Of a stretch of DNA of 64,000 nt, positions 15,409-25,736 are shown piece by piece. Both the position numbers and the translations under genes were made by a program. This DNA comes from Oscillospiraceae bacterium (GTDB taxonomy: Bacteria > Bacillota > Clostridia > Oscillospirales > Oscillospiraceae), in the NCBI GenBank assembly GCA_015067725.1, contig SVLX01000006.1:1-64000 (forward strand). The letters run 5' to 3'. A model generated the notes under the pieces. It saw nothing but the letters and a program-made list of their open reading frames with translations, was not told where the DNA came from and made no database searches. Within the stretch, counting starts at the first letter, position 1, and each line of letters opens with the position of its first letter.

Positions 15409-16387
15409 AGCGCACGGACATGGGCGAACGGGCAGTATTGTAGGTTTCTCCCGCTTCTTCAATGGCGTCCACCTGCCCGGTGGTCCAGTTGGGGAACAGG
15501 CTTTTTTCGCCAATTTGTCCGCTGACCAGCGGTTTCTTCCGCACGGGAATCACCAGAGTATGCTGATTCTTGCCGTGCATCACCTCTGCGCCAAAGTAGA
15601 GGAAGGGAATGAGGGCACTGCTGACCCGGAGAGTATAGGTGTTTAGAGGACCGTCTGCGGTGTCCACCTGGCCCTTTTGCAGCAGGCGGTGGTCGCTGAG
15701 CTCAGAGAGGATTTCCTCGGCCTCTGCTTCTGAAATGTCCACCTCCTTACCCAGCAGGGTTGCGGAAAAGGGGCGGTCATGGCGGGTATGGGCATAGTAC
15801 AGCGCCCGAAGCCGGTTGGGTTTCTCCAGCAGCGAAAAAAGCCGGAGATAGGACTGCTCATTCTTCAGGATGGAGGAAAAACCGTCCTCAGGCTCAGGCA
15901 TTATCAGCACATACTGGAAGTCGGAGGCAAGAGAAGCTTTCATCAAACCCTCATCAGTGGAGACGCTGAGCAATGAGGGCAGGGGAGAGACCAGACGCTG
16001 CTTACGGTCGGAATGCTCGTTGAGCTTCAGGTACTGATACAACCGCTCAGAACTGCCGTCATTGATGTCCACAATCAATTCAATCAACTCCAGTGCCAGC
16101 TCATATGCCCGGACAAACCGTTGCTCCTCCGGCACTCTGCACAGCTCTTTACGCAGGAAGGTGGCGGGATCGAGAGGTTTGGAACTGGTGAAGTTAAAGA
16201 GCTGGTCAATGGTAATGCCCAGCGCCTGCGCCAGCTCCGGAAGCAGAGACAAATCCGGCGCACCGCCCCGCTCCCACCGGGAGACAGCCTGCATGGACAC
16301 ATTCAGCAGTCTGCCCAAGTCCTCTTGAGTCAGTCCTGCAGCCTTACGGTACTTGGCAATATTTTGACTTAAAGGGTTGTCGCTCAT
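15407..16387 (-). CDS. XRE-family transcriptional regulator
   Basis: 326 residues. The N-terminal XRE HTH (~5-60) is clear: IAKYRKAAGLTQEDLGRLLNVSMQAVSRWERGGAPDLS. The rest is soluble. It contains a second winged-helix-like part around residues 195-245 (GKEVDISEAEAEEILSELSDHRLLQKG) and a C-terminal beta-rich segment. The start at 16387 (MSDNPLSQN) is chosen because AGGTG lies about eight bases upstream; another Met three codons earlier is too close. It is convergent with the btu operon and its target is unknown. Confidence 0.82.
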   Translation of the reverse strand: MSDNPLSQNIAKYRKAAGLTQEDLGRLLNVSMQAVSRWERGGAPDLSLLPELAQALGITIDQLFNFTSSKPLDPATFLRKELCRVPEEQRFVRAYELALELIELIVDINDGSSERLYQYLKLNEHSDRKQRLVSPLPSLLSVSTDEGLMKASLASDFQYVLIMPEPEDGFSSILKNEQSYLRLFSLLEKPNRLRALYYAHTRHDRPFSATLLGKEVDISEAEAEEILSELSDHRLLQKGQVDTADGPLNTYTLRVSSALIPFLYFGAEVMHGKNQHTLVIPVRKKPLVSGQIGEKSLFPNWTTGQVDAIEEAGETYNTARSPMSVR

Positions 16388-16597
16388 GGTGAACACCTGC
16401 CAATACTCAATTGATGGTTGATATTATACCCCAGATTCCGGGGAAAATCAAGCCAGTCCCACAGCAAATTCAAATACCTGCGGAATGGTAGAGAAAATCG
16501 GATTTTTGTCAATCCGAAGTGGAATTGAGAATTGGAGGAGTCAACAATTCGTTGAGTGGACTAAAAGAGAACATGATTTCACACAAAAACCCCTTTC

Positions 16598-16626
16598 TTC
16601 CGTTCAAGTCCCGCACCCGCTATAAT
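16598..16626 (+). promoter_or_regulatory. Possible promoter of the giant protease gene
   Basis: A consensus -10 TATAAT (16621-16626) lies 110 bp before the start codon, but the -35 position (TTCCGT) is weak. The rest of 16388-16735 shows no gene or RNA element that I recognise. Confidence 0.4.
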
Positions 16627-16735
16627 TTAGCATAGAGAAAATGTAAGGTCAGTGATTTTACGTTGTATCCATCACGGTGTTTCACTGTGTGGAGATAAAT
16701 CCCGGTACAACCGGAAAAAGAAAGGATGTAACCCC

Positions 16736-19700
16736 ATGAACAAGCATTTGTCTCAGCGCATTTTGTCCCTGCTGCTGGTCTTTGCTCTGGTTCTCGGTTT
16801 TAGTGTGCCGGTACAGGCCACCGAAGACCCCGATACCACGAACAAAGATTTGCGGTTCACCCAGGTCGACGGCGTTGAAGCCCTCAGTGATGACGCACTG
16901 AAGGCCGAAGCCAAAGACCAGGAAGAAACTCAAATCGACCCAGAGGAAATGGTCAGAGCTTCCATCGTTTTGGAGACTCCCTCTACGCTGGATGCCGGTT
17001 TCTCCACCCAGGGTATTGCGACGAACCGTGATGCCCTGAACCATCGTGCCGCTCTGCGACAGGAGCAGGCACAGCTTACCGCCCGGATTGAACGGGAACT
17101 GGGCGAAACACTGGATGTTCAGTGGAATCTGACCCTTGCCGCCAACATGATCTCGGTCAATGTGGCCTATGGCAAGCTGGAGACCATCAGTGCCGTTCCC
17201 GGTGTTCAGGCGGTCATTCTGGAAAACCGCTACGACCCTGCCATCACCCAGGAGGGGACGGCTTCTCCCAACATGATTACCTCTCCCGGTATGATTGGCA
17301 GTTTTGATGCCTATTCCGGCGGCTACACCGGTGCCGGACGCCGGGTGGCGGTTGTGGATACGGGTATTGATGTGGACCATCAGAGTGTGTCTGCCGAGGC
17401 ACTGATGTATGCCTTGTCCCGGCAGGCAGAGCTCAAGGGGACAGATGAGGACACCTATGTGGAGAGTCTGAATCTGCTGGATGCCGAAGAAATCAATGGG
17501 CTTCTGGATCAGCTCAACGTCAGCGGGATTATCTCCACGGTGACGGCTGAGGAGCTGTACAAGAATGCCAAGATTCCTTTTGGCTTCAACTACATCGACA
17601 AGGATGCCGCCTATATCGACCACAACAAGGATAAGCAGGGCGGTCACGGCTCCCATGTGGCCGGCATTGCCGCCGCCAATGGCTATATCCCTCAGGAGGA
17701 CGGTTCTTTCCGCGCCTGCCTGGAGGAGGGGCTGGTGCAGGGTGTTGCTCCTGATGCCCAGCTTATTGTCCTGAAGGTCTTCGGCAGAAACGGCGGCGCA
17801 TATGACTCTGACTATATGGCCGCCATTGAGGACGCCATTGTCCTGGGCTGTGATGCGGTCAATCTGTCTCTTGGTATGGCCAACCCCGGCTTCACCCGGA
17901 ACAGTACCTATCCCGAGATTTTGGACAATCTGAGCAAGAGCGATACCGTGGTGGTTATGTCCGGCAGCAACTCCGGCCACTGGGCGGACTACGCCCTCCA
18001 TCAGCAGCCCGGTTATCTCTATGCCGATGATGTGTCCATGTTCACCGCAGGTGAGCCCGGCACTTATCCGCAGGTGCTGAGCGTGGCTTCCGTGGACAAT
18101 GACGGCGGCACGGGCTACTATATCACCGCCCACGGCAACATGATGTTCTTCACGGAGGGCGCAAACAGCGATGCCAATCCCTTGCCGTCCATTGCCGGTG
18201 AGCATGAGTACATCTTCCTTGACGGCGTTGGCACGGAAGAAGAATTCGCCGCCATCGGTGCGGATGTTCTGACCGGCAAGATTGCCATTTGCTCCCGTGG
18301 CGAGACTTCTTTCTTTGAGAAAGCAGAAGCCGCTGTCCGTAATGGGGCGATTGCGACCATTATTTATAACAATCAGTCCGCTCCCATCAATATGGATTTG
18401 TGGGACTATACCCAGAAAGCGCCCTGTGTCTGTATTTCTCAGGCTGACGGCGCGGCCATTCGTGCCGGGTCTGTCCCGGTTACCGGGGAGAATGGTGAAG
18501 TCAGATATCTGACCGGCAAGCTGACCGTCAGCGGTGAACACGGCTCCATGGTTTTTGGCGAGGAATACTATACCATGAGCAGTTTTTCCTCTTATGGCGT
18601 TCCCGGTACGCTGGAACTCAAGCCGGAAATCACTGCCCCCGGCGGCAACATCTATTCCATCAACGGAACTTCCGGCGGTGGCAAGACTTATACCAATATG
18701 TCCGGCACATCTATGGCTGCCCCTCAGGTCACCGGTATGGCGGCTCTGGTGGGTCAGTACATCGATGAAAATCTCTTGCTGGAGAAGACCAATCTGACCC
18801 GCCGGGCTCTGATTCAGAGTCTGATGATGTCCACGGCTGTCCCCATGGAGGAATCTGCCGGGGCTTATTTCCCGGTCTTCCGTCAGGGCGCTGGTCTGGC
18901 GGATGTGGGCGCGGCGACCTCTGCCCAGTCCTACATTCTGATGGAGGAAGATGCTACCGAATTCTGGGCTGACGGCAAGGTCAAGGCGGAATTGGGCCAC
19001 GACCCCCAGAGAGAGGGTGTATATACCTTCGGCTTTACGGTCAACGCCCTGAACGATGAGACTCAGCGGTTCATGCTCTCTGCGGAGCTGTTTACCCAGG
19101 GGCTCTTTGAAGCCGACGGTCTGCGGTATCTGGATAACGCCACCACGGCCTTGCAGGCGGCGGTGGAGTGGACGGTGGACGGTCAGGTGATTGAGCCTGC
19201 CGGAGATGTGTCCCAATATGACTTTGACGGCAATGGCGTGGTCAATCATGACGATGCGCAGGCCATTGTTGACTACATGGCCGGCAACCGGGAGGAGCTC
19301 AGCCATGCGGAACAGGCAGATCTGGACGGTGATGGCGCAATTTCCACCCACGATGCCCACCGGCTTCTGAATATGCTCAACTGTGGTATGCTGGTTCTAC
19401 ATGGTGACAGCGCACAGGTGCAGGTGACCATTACCCTGACCGATGCCCAGAAGGATGCGCTGGATGAGAACTATGTCAATGGTGCTTATGTGGAGGGCTA
19501 TATCTTTGTCCGCCAGCTTGCCAATGAAGAAGGCGTTGCCGGTACGGTTCACACTGTCCCCATGCTGGCCTTCTATGGCAACTGGTCCGATGCGTCCATG
19601 TTTGACCATGGCTCGTATACCTCTGCTCTCTATGGCGACAAGGGCCTGCCCTATGCCGGTATTGAGGACAGAAACACCATGCTTTTGCAGTATTATGGAA

Positions 19701-22700
19701 GCTCTGACCTCTATTACAGCGTAGGTAACCCCTATCTGGCAGAGGACAGTTACCCCGCCGGGCGGGAAGCCATCAGTATGCGCACGGTACTCAGCCGCTT
19801 CCTGATTACGCCTATCCGGAACATGGCCGCCATGAACCTGTTTATCACCAATCAGGACGGTGAGTATTTGTTCATTGGTGAACCCTCCACCAAGGTGGTC
19901 GGCGCGTTCTTTAACCTGAGCACAGGCAATTGGCAGGCCCACGACGGTTATTATGGCTTCTTCCGCAAGGTGTCCTCCCTGGGCGTGGAGGAAGGCGACC
20001 GGATCACCATCTCGGTTTTGGCAATCCCTGAGTATTACGAAGAAGACGGCACGATGACCAAGGAACGGATCATGGAGTTGTTTGAAGGCGACGAGCTGGG
20101 TAAAGGCACTGTCCTGTCCAGAAGCTACACCATCGACAGCGTTGCGCCCGAAATGGTCAGTGTCCAGAAGGATTTACAGACCGGTAATCTGATTGTTGAG
20201 GCGAAGGATGACCGGTATCTGGCTGCCATTGAGGTGCGCAGTAAAGGCGATGTGGTCTTCGCCACCGTATGCCCTGAGCAGACCGGGCCCGGTGAAACCT
20301 GCCGCGCGGTCATTGATTTGTCCCATGTGCAGGGCAAGATTGGCCCGGAGTGTCTGGTTGTTGTGGGCGACTATGCCAAGAACGAGACCGCTTATGTGGT
20401 TTCTTATGGCGAGGAGCGGCAGGACGACAGCGGCAAGTTCTTCTATTACAGCAACTCTCAGTACCGCACCATTGAAAAGGGTTGGTTTAACATGGAGCCG
20501 GACAAGGTCTGGTACTGGGACGGTCTGAATCACGGCGGCACCACCTTCGTCTCCGGCTCGACGGTGACACCTCTTGCCGGTGATTATGTGGGCGGTTATG
20601 TATTCGTTGCCGGTAATGACGGCTACTACTATACCTCCAGACACGGCGAGTGGGGTGGCTGGGAGAAGGTTGGCTACTGGAAAGATGCGGTTGTGTCCGT
20701 CCGGGCCATGTCCTTCAGCTATGCCGACAACACCATGTATATGCTGGGTGTCACCGATGCCAGAGGCAGAGCCCATGCTTTGTTCTCCGTTGACCTGATT
20801 ACCGGCGAGACCACCAAACTCAGCACCATCACCTTCCAGGGGACGGCTTACGCGGTGCATATGATGTGCTGTGACGATGTGGGTAACTTCTATGCCGTCA
20901 GTTTTGACAACAAGTTCTATCGCTTCACGCTCAATGACATTGTGGACGGCAAGATGACCATTGCCCGCTACTCCAATAATCCTGTAGCCAAGAACTTTGC
21001 TCACTATGGCTCTCTGGCTTGGGACCATGACAAGGACGAGCTGTATATGGCCTGCTGCATGAGCCTCTATGGTGCGGTCAGTAGTGGACCCAGTGTGTAT
21101 AAGATTGACCCTGAGACTGGTAAGGGCACCAGAACCTGCGACTATGACGGCGGCTTCTCCGAGAATTGCCCCTCCCGTCTGGCGGACTACCCGGTTGCCA
21201 TGTATATTGTGCCTTCCAGCACCGTAAGACTGAAGACTGATGTGGGTGCTACCAGCCTGTCTCTGGACAGAAGTGAAGTCTCCGCCCTGGTTAATACCTC
21301 TTTCAGACTGAATCCTACGGTGTACCCCTGGTGCCTGAAGGACAAGAGCATCAACTGGACTTCCAGTAATACTGATGTCGCCGTGGTCAATGATGGCACG
21401 GTGACTCTGGTGGGGGTGGGCACTGCCACCATTACCGCCACCACCAATGCCTCTCCCAATCTGACCGCTACCTGTACCGTCACCGCCACGGAGTTGGACA
21501 ACATCAGGTTCTCCGCCCAGATTACCGGTGCGGATGGCAGAACCTACTGGTCTGACGCGCAGACCGACAATCTCTCCGGCTGGGCACCCATTTACAGCCA
21601 CATGGAATCCAGTCCCTACCGTGCAGGCGCGCTTGTGGAGGATATGCTCTATGTTCACGACAACCGGAAGCTGTATCGCGTGGATGCCGATACCTTCGTG
21701 GTGACGGATCTGGGCGAGATTGCCACGGACTGGCAGTTCACCGATGCGGCCGTTTTGCCGGCTACCGGTGAGCTGGAGGGCGGTTTGCTGGCAATTGGCA
21801 ATAACCGGATTGTCATCATGAACCCGGAAGAGGGCACTGCCCGGTTCTTCAATGCCCCCACCGGCAGCACTGACCCGGTTGTGGCTTTGGCGTATGCAGG
21901 TCCTTGTACCCATGACTATGGCAGTACCAAGAATTTGCCTGCCCAGAGATACTATATGCTCACCGAAGACGGTGCGCTGTATGAAGGTAAAGCCTTTGCC
22001 TATGGCGATTTGTACAACTTTGCTTCCACCAGACAGGGCAAGGCTGACCTGATTCTTGACGGTGTTGCCAATCAGTTTGTCGATCGGTATGCCTCCATGA
22101 TTTATGATGAGGCAACCGGCTATCTGCTGCTGTCTGCCCACACCAAGGGCGACGGAAACCAGCTCTATGCCATTGACCCCGCTACACAGCTTGCCACGCT
22201 TCTGGGTGACTTTGGCGAGGGTGTACAGCCTGTGGTGAGTCTGTATCAGTATGACCGCTATACCGAGCTGAGCATCAAGATGAAGACCACCGAAGCCAAA
22301 CTCTTTGCCGAGGAGACCCTCCGGCTCAATGCCCAGGTTCTGCCGATTACTTACCGCAATGAAATGACCTGGGTATCCAGCGACCCCAAGGTGGCCACCG
22401 TGGACGAAAACGGTCTGGTCACGGCAATCCAGGCGGGTACTGCCGTCATTACGGCCACTTCCGTGGACAAAGATGAGAAGGGCAAGCCTGCCACTGCCTC
22501 CTGCACCGTGACGGTTCGGGATCTGACCCAGGTCTCTGCCACGGTTCACGCGCAGGTGGTCACGGAAGAAGGCGCCGGGTGGGTATCCATCGACACTTCC
22601 ACCAAGGCGTTGACCCACGAGGCGGATGCTTCCGTCGTTCTCAATGGCGGCGGTGTCCATGCGGGTAAGATTTACGGCTCTGTAGGTACGGAAGGCGAGA

Positions 22701-24640
22701 TTGGCAATATGTACATCATTGACCCCGCCAATGGCTTTGCCGAGACCAAGGGCGCAATGAGCGACTACAGCTACTTCTTCCGGGATGGCACGACTCTGCC
22801 CGCACAGACCATCACCGTCAGCGACTGGACCGGGGAGAGAGAGCTCAACGCCTATGGCTTCCCCCTGTACATCACGGAAGCCGGTGCACTGACTATGCTC
22901 CTTGATGCGATTGAAGGTACTGTATCCAACTGGAGCACCATGAGCTGGCCCAACAATACCGAGAAGGCCGCGGCTCTGGCTTATGCCGGTGATTCTGTAT
23001 TCGAGAATGCTTTCGGCAATACCTTTGATAGCAAGGTCTGCTATGTGGTTACGGATACGGGCATGCTCTATCTGTTCCATATCCTGCCCGGCTATTATTA
23101 CTATGGCCCGAACAAGGTATCCTATTCCGGCGCGGCTGTGGCACTGGGGGCTTTGGGTGTGACCTTTGAGCATTACAGCAATGTTTCCATGACACTGGTT
23201 GAAGACGAGACCAACAAGGGTCTGGTGATCAGCTACTATGACGAAAGCGGTGCGGAGCTGTACTACATCGACCTGAAGGGCGAAACCCCCACCTGCGGCA
23301 AGATTTGCGCTCTGCCCGGCGTTGAGTCCATCACCAGCCTGTATACCGCATCCGAGTTGACCGATGAGGGCACCAATTCCGTTCCTGGTTATGTTGCGGG
23401 TACGGCGGAAACCCCCTCCAGCACAGTGTCCTTTGCCCGGAATCTGCCCACTGTGGTGGAGGGTGAGAAGGAGCAGGCTCAGCTTGCGGGCAAGGAAAAC
23501 CATGTCCGCACCAACGGCATGGACTTTGCTTCTGATTGCCGGGATGGTATCTTCACCCTGACCCTGACACTGGATGAGGACACCACCAACAGTCTCTTGG
23601 CTGTGGACTATGATACTGAGATGCTGACCCTGATGGAGAGTTCTTCTGCCCTGGCTTACCAGAGCATCCGGGAGGATGAGGGTTCTGTCACGCTGGCTTT
23701 TGCCGACAGCACCGCCATTTCCTCCGGTACGGCTACCCTGACACTTCGGTTCAAGGTGGAGCAGGAGGGCGAGACTTCCTTCATTGTCCGCACCATGGAG
23801 AAGAATGACGACCTCCGGGGTAATCAGGAAATCTTCTTTGCCACCGTACCGGAGCATGAATATGAGGCGGTTGTGACCCCTGCTACCTGCACCGAAGGCG
23901 GCTATACCACCTTTACCTGCAAGCTGTGCGGCGAGAGCTATGTGGATGCGTACACCGAGCCCACCGGTCACCGGTTTGGCGATTGGTTCGTGACCGTGCC
24001 CGCCACCTGCACCGAAGATGGGGAAGAAACGCGCCGGTGCGTGAACTGCGACCACGCAGAAAGCCGGGTTATCCCTGCATTCTGCCCCTCCGGAGTGTAT
24101 TCCGATGTGCCCATGAACATCTGGTATCATGAAGCGGTTGACTTTGTGACAAAATGTGGTATCATGGAAGGCGTGGGTGACGGTAAGTTCTGGCCTGACG
24201 GCGTGACTACCCGTGGTCAGTTGGTGACGGTGCTTTACCGGATGGCGGGCATGCCTGCGGTGGAGGATGAATGTGGTTTTACCGATGTTCCTGCCGATAG
24301 CTGGTACCATGATGCGGTGGTCTGGGCTTATGTGTCCGGCATTACCACCGGCATGACCGACACCCTGTTCGCCCCCAGCAGCCATGTGACCCGGGAGCAG
24401 GTGGTTACCTTCCTCTGCCGCTATGCCGGGTTCACCGGCATGGATACGACTGCCACAGGTGACCTGAGCGCATATGCTGACGCCGATCTGGTCAGTGACT
24501 ATGCGCTTCCTGCCATGACCTGGGCAGTGGAGCAGGGCATCATCACCGGCATGACCGACGATACCCTGTCCCCTGGAGCGTCCTCTACCCGGGCGCAGAT
24601 TGCCACCATGCTGATGCGCTTCCTGACTATAGGCGAATAA
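16736..24640 (+). CDS. Giant SLH-anchored S8 (subtilisin-type) serine protease with dockerin, Ig-like and cohesin-like modules
   Basis: 2634 residues. The ATG at 16736 follows AAAGGATG; the upstream frame is not needed. Signal peptide 1-28 ends in VQA. The S8 catalytic domain has Asp208 (VAVVDTGIDVDH), His304 (GGHGSHVAGIAA) and Ser659 (SGTSMAAPQVTGMAA), with a PA-type insert at ~468-546, as in C5a-peptidase/lactocepin enzymes. A dockerin-like pair of Ca loops (DFDGNGVVNHDD, DLDGDGAISTHD) lies at ~827-882. Two Big2 Ig-like domains lie at ~1500-1585 and ~1843-1925, among beta-propeller-like stretches. A cohesin-like domain (~2250-2370), two CxxC modules (~2375-2447) and three SLH repeats (~2450-2634) follow. 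It is probably secreted and bound to the cell wall, degrading external protein. It appears monocistronic. Confidence 0.93.
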   Translation: MNKHLSQRILSLLLVFALVLGFSVPVQATEDPDTTNKDLRFTQVDGVEALSDDALKAEAKDQEETQIDPEEMVRASIVLETPSTLDAGFSTQGIATNRDALNHRAALRQEQAQLTARIERELGETLDVQWNLTLAANMISVNVAYGKLETISAVPGVQAVILENRYDPAITQEGTASPNMITSPGMIGSFDAYSGGYTGAGRRVAVVDTGIDVDHQSVSAEALMYALSRQAELKGTDEDTYVESLNLLDAEEINGLLDQLNVSGIISTVTAEELYKNAKIPFGFNYIDKDAAYIDHNKDKQGGHGSHVAGIAAANGYIPQEDGSFRACLEEGLVQGVAPDAQLIVLKVFGRNGGAYDSDYMAAIEDAIVLGCDAVNLSLGMANPGFTRNSTYPEILDNLSKSDTVVVMSGSNSGHWADYALHQQPGYLYADDVSMFTAGEPGTYPQVLSVASVDNDGGTGYYITAHGNMMFFTEGANSDANPLPSIAGEHEYIFLDGVGTEEEFAAIGADVLTGKIAICSRGETSFFEKAEAAVRNGAIATIIYNNQSAPINMDLWDYTQKAPCVCISQADGAAIRAGSVPVTGENGEVRYLTGKLTVSGEHGSMVFGEEYYTMSSFSSYGVPGTLELKPEITAPGGNIYSINGTSGGGKTYTNMSGTSMAAPQVTGMAALVGQYIDENLLLEKTNLTRRALIQSLMMSTAVPMEESAGAYFPVFRQGAGLADVGAATSAQSYILMEEDATEFWADGKVKAELGHDPQREGVYTFGFTVNALNDETQRFMLSAELFTQGLFEADGLRYLDNATTALQAAVEWTVDGQVIEPAGDVSQYDFDGNGVVNHDDAQAIVDYMAGNREELSHAEQADLDGDGAISTHDAHRLLNMLNCGMLVLHGDSAQVQVTITLTDAQKDALDENYVNGAYVEGYIFVRQLANEEGVAGTVHTVPMLAFYGNWSDASMFDHGSYTSALYGDKGLPYAGIEDRNTMLLQYYGSSDLYYSVGNPYLAEDSYPAGREAISMRTVLSRFLITPIRNMAAMNLFITNQDGEYLFIGEPSTKVVGAFFNLSTGNWQAHDGYYGFFRKVSSLGVEEGDRITISVLAIPEYYEEDGTMTKERIMELFEGDELGKGTVLSRSYTIDSVAPEMVSVQKDLQTGNLIVEAKDDRYLAAIEVRSKGDVVFATVCPEQTGPGETCRAVIDLSHVQGKIGPECLVVVGDYAKNETAYVVSYGEERQDDSGKFFYYSNSQYRTIEKGWFNMEPDKVWYWDGLNHGGTTFVSGSTVTPLAGDYVGGYVFVAGNDGYYYTSRHGEWGGWEKVGYWKDAVVSVRAMSFSYADNTMYMLGVTDARGRAHALFSVDLITGETTKLSTITFQGTAYAVHMMCCDDVGNFYAVSFDNKFYRFTLNDIVDGKMTIARYSNNPVAKNFAHYGSLAWDHDKDELYMACCMSLYGAVSSGPSVYKIDPETGKGTRTCDYDGGFSENCPSRLADYPVAMYIVPSSTVRLKTDVGATSLSLDRSEVSALVNTSFRLNPTVYPWCLKDKSINWTSSNTDVAVVNDGTVTLVGVGTATITATTNASPNLTATCTVTATELDNIRFSAQITGADGRTYWSDAQTDNLSGWAPIYSHMESSPYRAGALVEDMLYVHDNRKLYRVDADTFVVTDLGEIATDWQFTDAAVLPATGELEGGLLAIGNNRIVIMNPEEGTARFFNAPTGSTDPVVALAYAGPCTHDYGSTKNLPAQRYYMLTEDGALYEGKAFAYGDLYNFASTRQGKADLILDGVANQFVDRYASMIYDEATGYLLLSAHTKGDGNQLYAIDPATQLATLLGDFGEGVQPVVSLYQYDRYTELSIKMKTTEAKLFAEETLRLNAQVLPITYRNEMTWVSSDPKVATVDENGLVTAIQAGTAVITATSVDKDEKGKPATASCTVTVRDLTQVSATVHAQVVTEEGAGWVSIDTSTKALTHEADASVVLNGGGVHAGKIYGSVGTEGEIGNMYIIDPANGFAETKGAMSDYSYFFRDGTTLPAQTITVSDWTGERELNAYGFPLYITEAGALTMLLDAIEGTVSNWSTMSWPNNTEKAAALAYAGDSVFENAFGNTFDSKVCYVVTDTGMLYLFHILPGYYYYGPNKVSYSGAAVALGALGVTFEHYSNVSMTLVEDETNKGLVISYYDESGAELYYIDLKGETPTCGKICALPGVESITSLYTASELTDEGTNSVPGYVAGTAETPSSTVSFARNLPTVVEGEKEQAQLAGKENHVRTNGMDFASDCRDGIFTLTLTLDEDTTNSLLAVDYDTEMLTLMESSSALAYQSIREDEGSVTLAFADSTAISSGTATLTLRFKVEQEGETSFIVRTMEKNDDLRGNQEIFFATVPEHEYEAVVTPATCTEGGYTTFTCKLCGESYVDAYTEPTGHRFGDWFVTVPATCTEDGEETRRCVNCDHAESRVIPAFCPSGVYSDVPMNIWYHEAVDFVTKCGIMEGVGDGKFWPDGVTTRGQLVTVLYRMAGMPAVEDECGFTDVPADSWYHDAVVWAYVSGITTGMTDTLFAPSSHVTREQVVTFLCRYAGFTGMDTTATGDLSAYADADLVSDYALPAMTWAVEQGIITGMTDDTLSPGASSTRAQIATMLMRFLTIGE

Positions 24641-24691
24641 GCAAAAGCCTGACCCATAGGTTGGTCAGGAGAAGCCATAAACGTTAACGGA

Positions 24692-24727
24692 AGGATACTG
24701 TCTCGCTTTGGGGCAGTATCCTTCTCA
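24692..24727 (+). terminator. Hairpin after the protease gene
   Basis: AGGATACTG (24692-24700) pairs with CAGTATCCT (24714-24722); the tail TCTCATT is only moderately T-rich. Confidence 0.55.
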
Positions 24728-24755
24728 TTCTACCAACCGGAAAGGAGATGAGACA

Positions 24756-25697
24756 TTGAGCAAAATTCTGTGCATCATTGACGGCATGACTGACCCGGAA
24801 TTTAATCTTAGCCAATATCCCCACCTCTCGGGGTTATACCAACTGGGGGAGGTGGATACCTGCCGCGGTTCTGCGCCGGAGTCATTGGGGTGCATTCTCC
24901 GGCTTCTGGGGACGAAGGAAGTGCCGGAGCGTTTCCGGGGCTATGTGGAGGCTCTGGGTTGCGGGATTCCGGTGGGGGAGGATGACCTGATTCTCCGGGG
25001 GAGCTGGTATCGGGTGGATGAGCGGGGGTATTGCGTTGCCCCGGTTGCCGGGGAGAGTCGACTTCCGGTGGGGGAGGAGGTCTGCCGGTATTATCCCATG
25101 GGGCAGTATAAGCGTCTGCTGGTGTTCCCCGGGATGGCTGGGGCGGTGACTGAGATATGCACGCAGTCGCCCTATCGGTGTGTGGGGCGACCGGCTGAAA
25201 TGATGAAGCCTGTGGGTCTCCCGGCTTTGGAGCGGCTCTTTGATTGGTGTCTGGGGGCGGGGAAGTGCCTCATTCCCTGGGGGGAGTCTGTTCCGGCGAA
25301 GATTCCGGCATTTCCGGAGGGGGGCTGTGTGGTCTGCGGGACGGAGATTGTCCGGGGGATTGCCCGGCTTCTGGATATGACTCTCGTTGTCCCGGCGGGC
25401 TGTACCGGAGACACGGACACCGACCTGCAGGCGAAGGTGCAGGCCACGCTGCAGGCCGCGGAAGAATACCCCTTTGTTCTGCTCCACATCAACGGAGCGG
25501 ACGAAGCCAGCCACCGGAGAGACAGGCGGGAGAAGCAAGCCTTCCTCAAGAAAGTGGATGCGCTGGTGTTGCCGCCCCTCCTTCGGTCGGGGCATGGGGT
25601 GTGGGTGGTTGCTGACCACGGCACAGACCCCGGGACTGGGGCGCATTTGGGAGAAAAACAGCCGAGATATGGAAATCGCCCGGAATGGTTTTGGTGA
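24756..25697 (+). CDS. Phosphoglycerate mutase-like protein (iPGM/ApgM branch of the alkaline phosphatase superfamily)
   Basis: 313 residues from a TTG start at 24756, supported by AAAGGAG eight bases upstream. Features of the metal-dependent iPGM family are ILCIIDGMTD at the N-terminus, GSAPESLGCILRLLG at the expected nucleophile Ser region, HINGADEASHRRDRREKQAFLKKVD, and VVADHGTDPGTGAHLGEKQP at the C-terminus. Typical archaeal-type enzymes are around 400 residues, so this one is short and may act on another phosphorylated substrate. The coding sequence is unusually rich in GGG runs compared with its neighbours. Assignment to the superfamily is good; the exact reaction is uncertain. Confidence 0.75.
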   Translation: MSKILCIIDGMTDPEFNLSQYPHLSGLYQLGEVDTCRGSAPESLGCILRLLGTKEVPERFRGYVEALGCGIPVGEDDLILRGSWYRVDERGYCVAPVAGESRLPVGEEVCRYYPMGQYKRLLVFPGMAGAVTEICTQSPYRCVGRPAEMMKPVGLPALERLFDWCLGAGKCLIPWGESVPAKIPAFPEGGCVVCGTEIVRGIARLLDMTLVVPAGCTGDTDTDLQAKVQATLQAAEEYPFVLLHINGADEASHRRDRREKQAFLKKVDALVLPPLLRSGHGVWVVADHGTDPGTGAHLGEKQPRYGNRPEWFW

Positions 25698-25736
25698 ACC
25701 TTCCGGGCTTTGGCTGTTCCTGTGGGATATGGTTGC

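Noticed and set aside
20174..24385. 1403-codon open frame on the minus strand within the protease gene
   Set aside because: It is antisense to the giant S8 protease, whose domains are clear on the plus strand. The frame lacks family features and a credible ribosome site, and arises from the codon bias of the sense gene. The 892-codon antisense frame at 16682-19360 is rejected for the same reasons.
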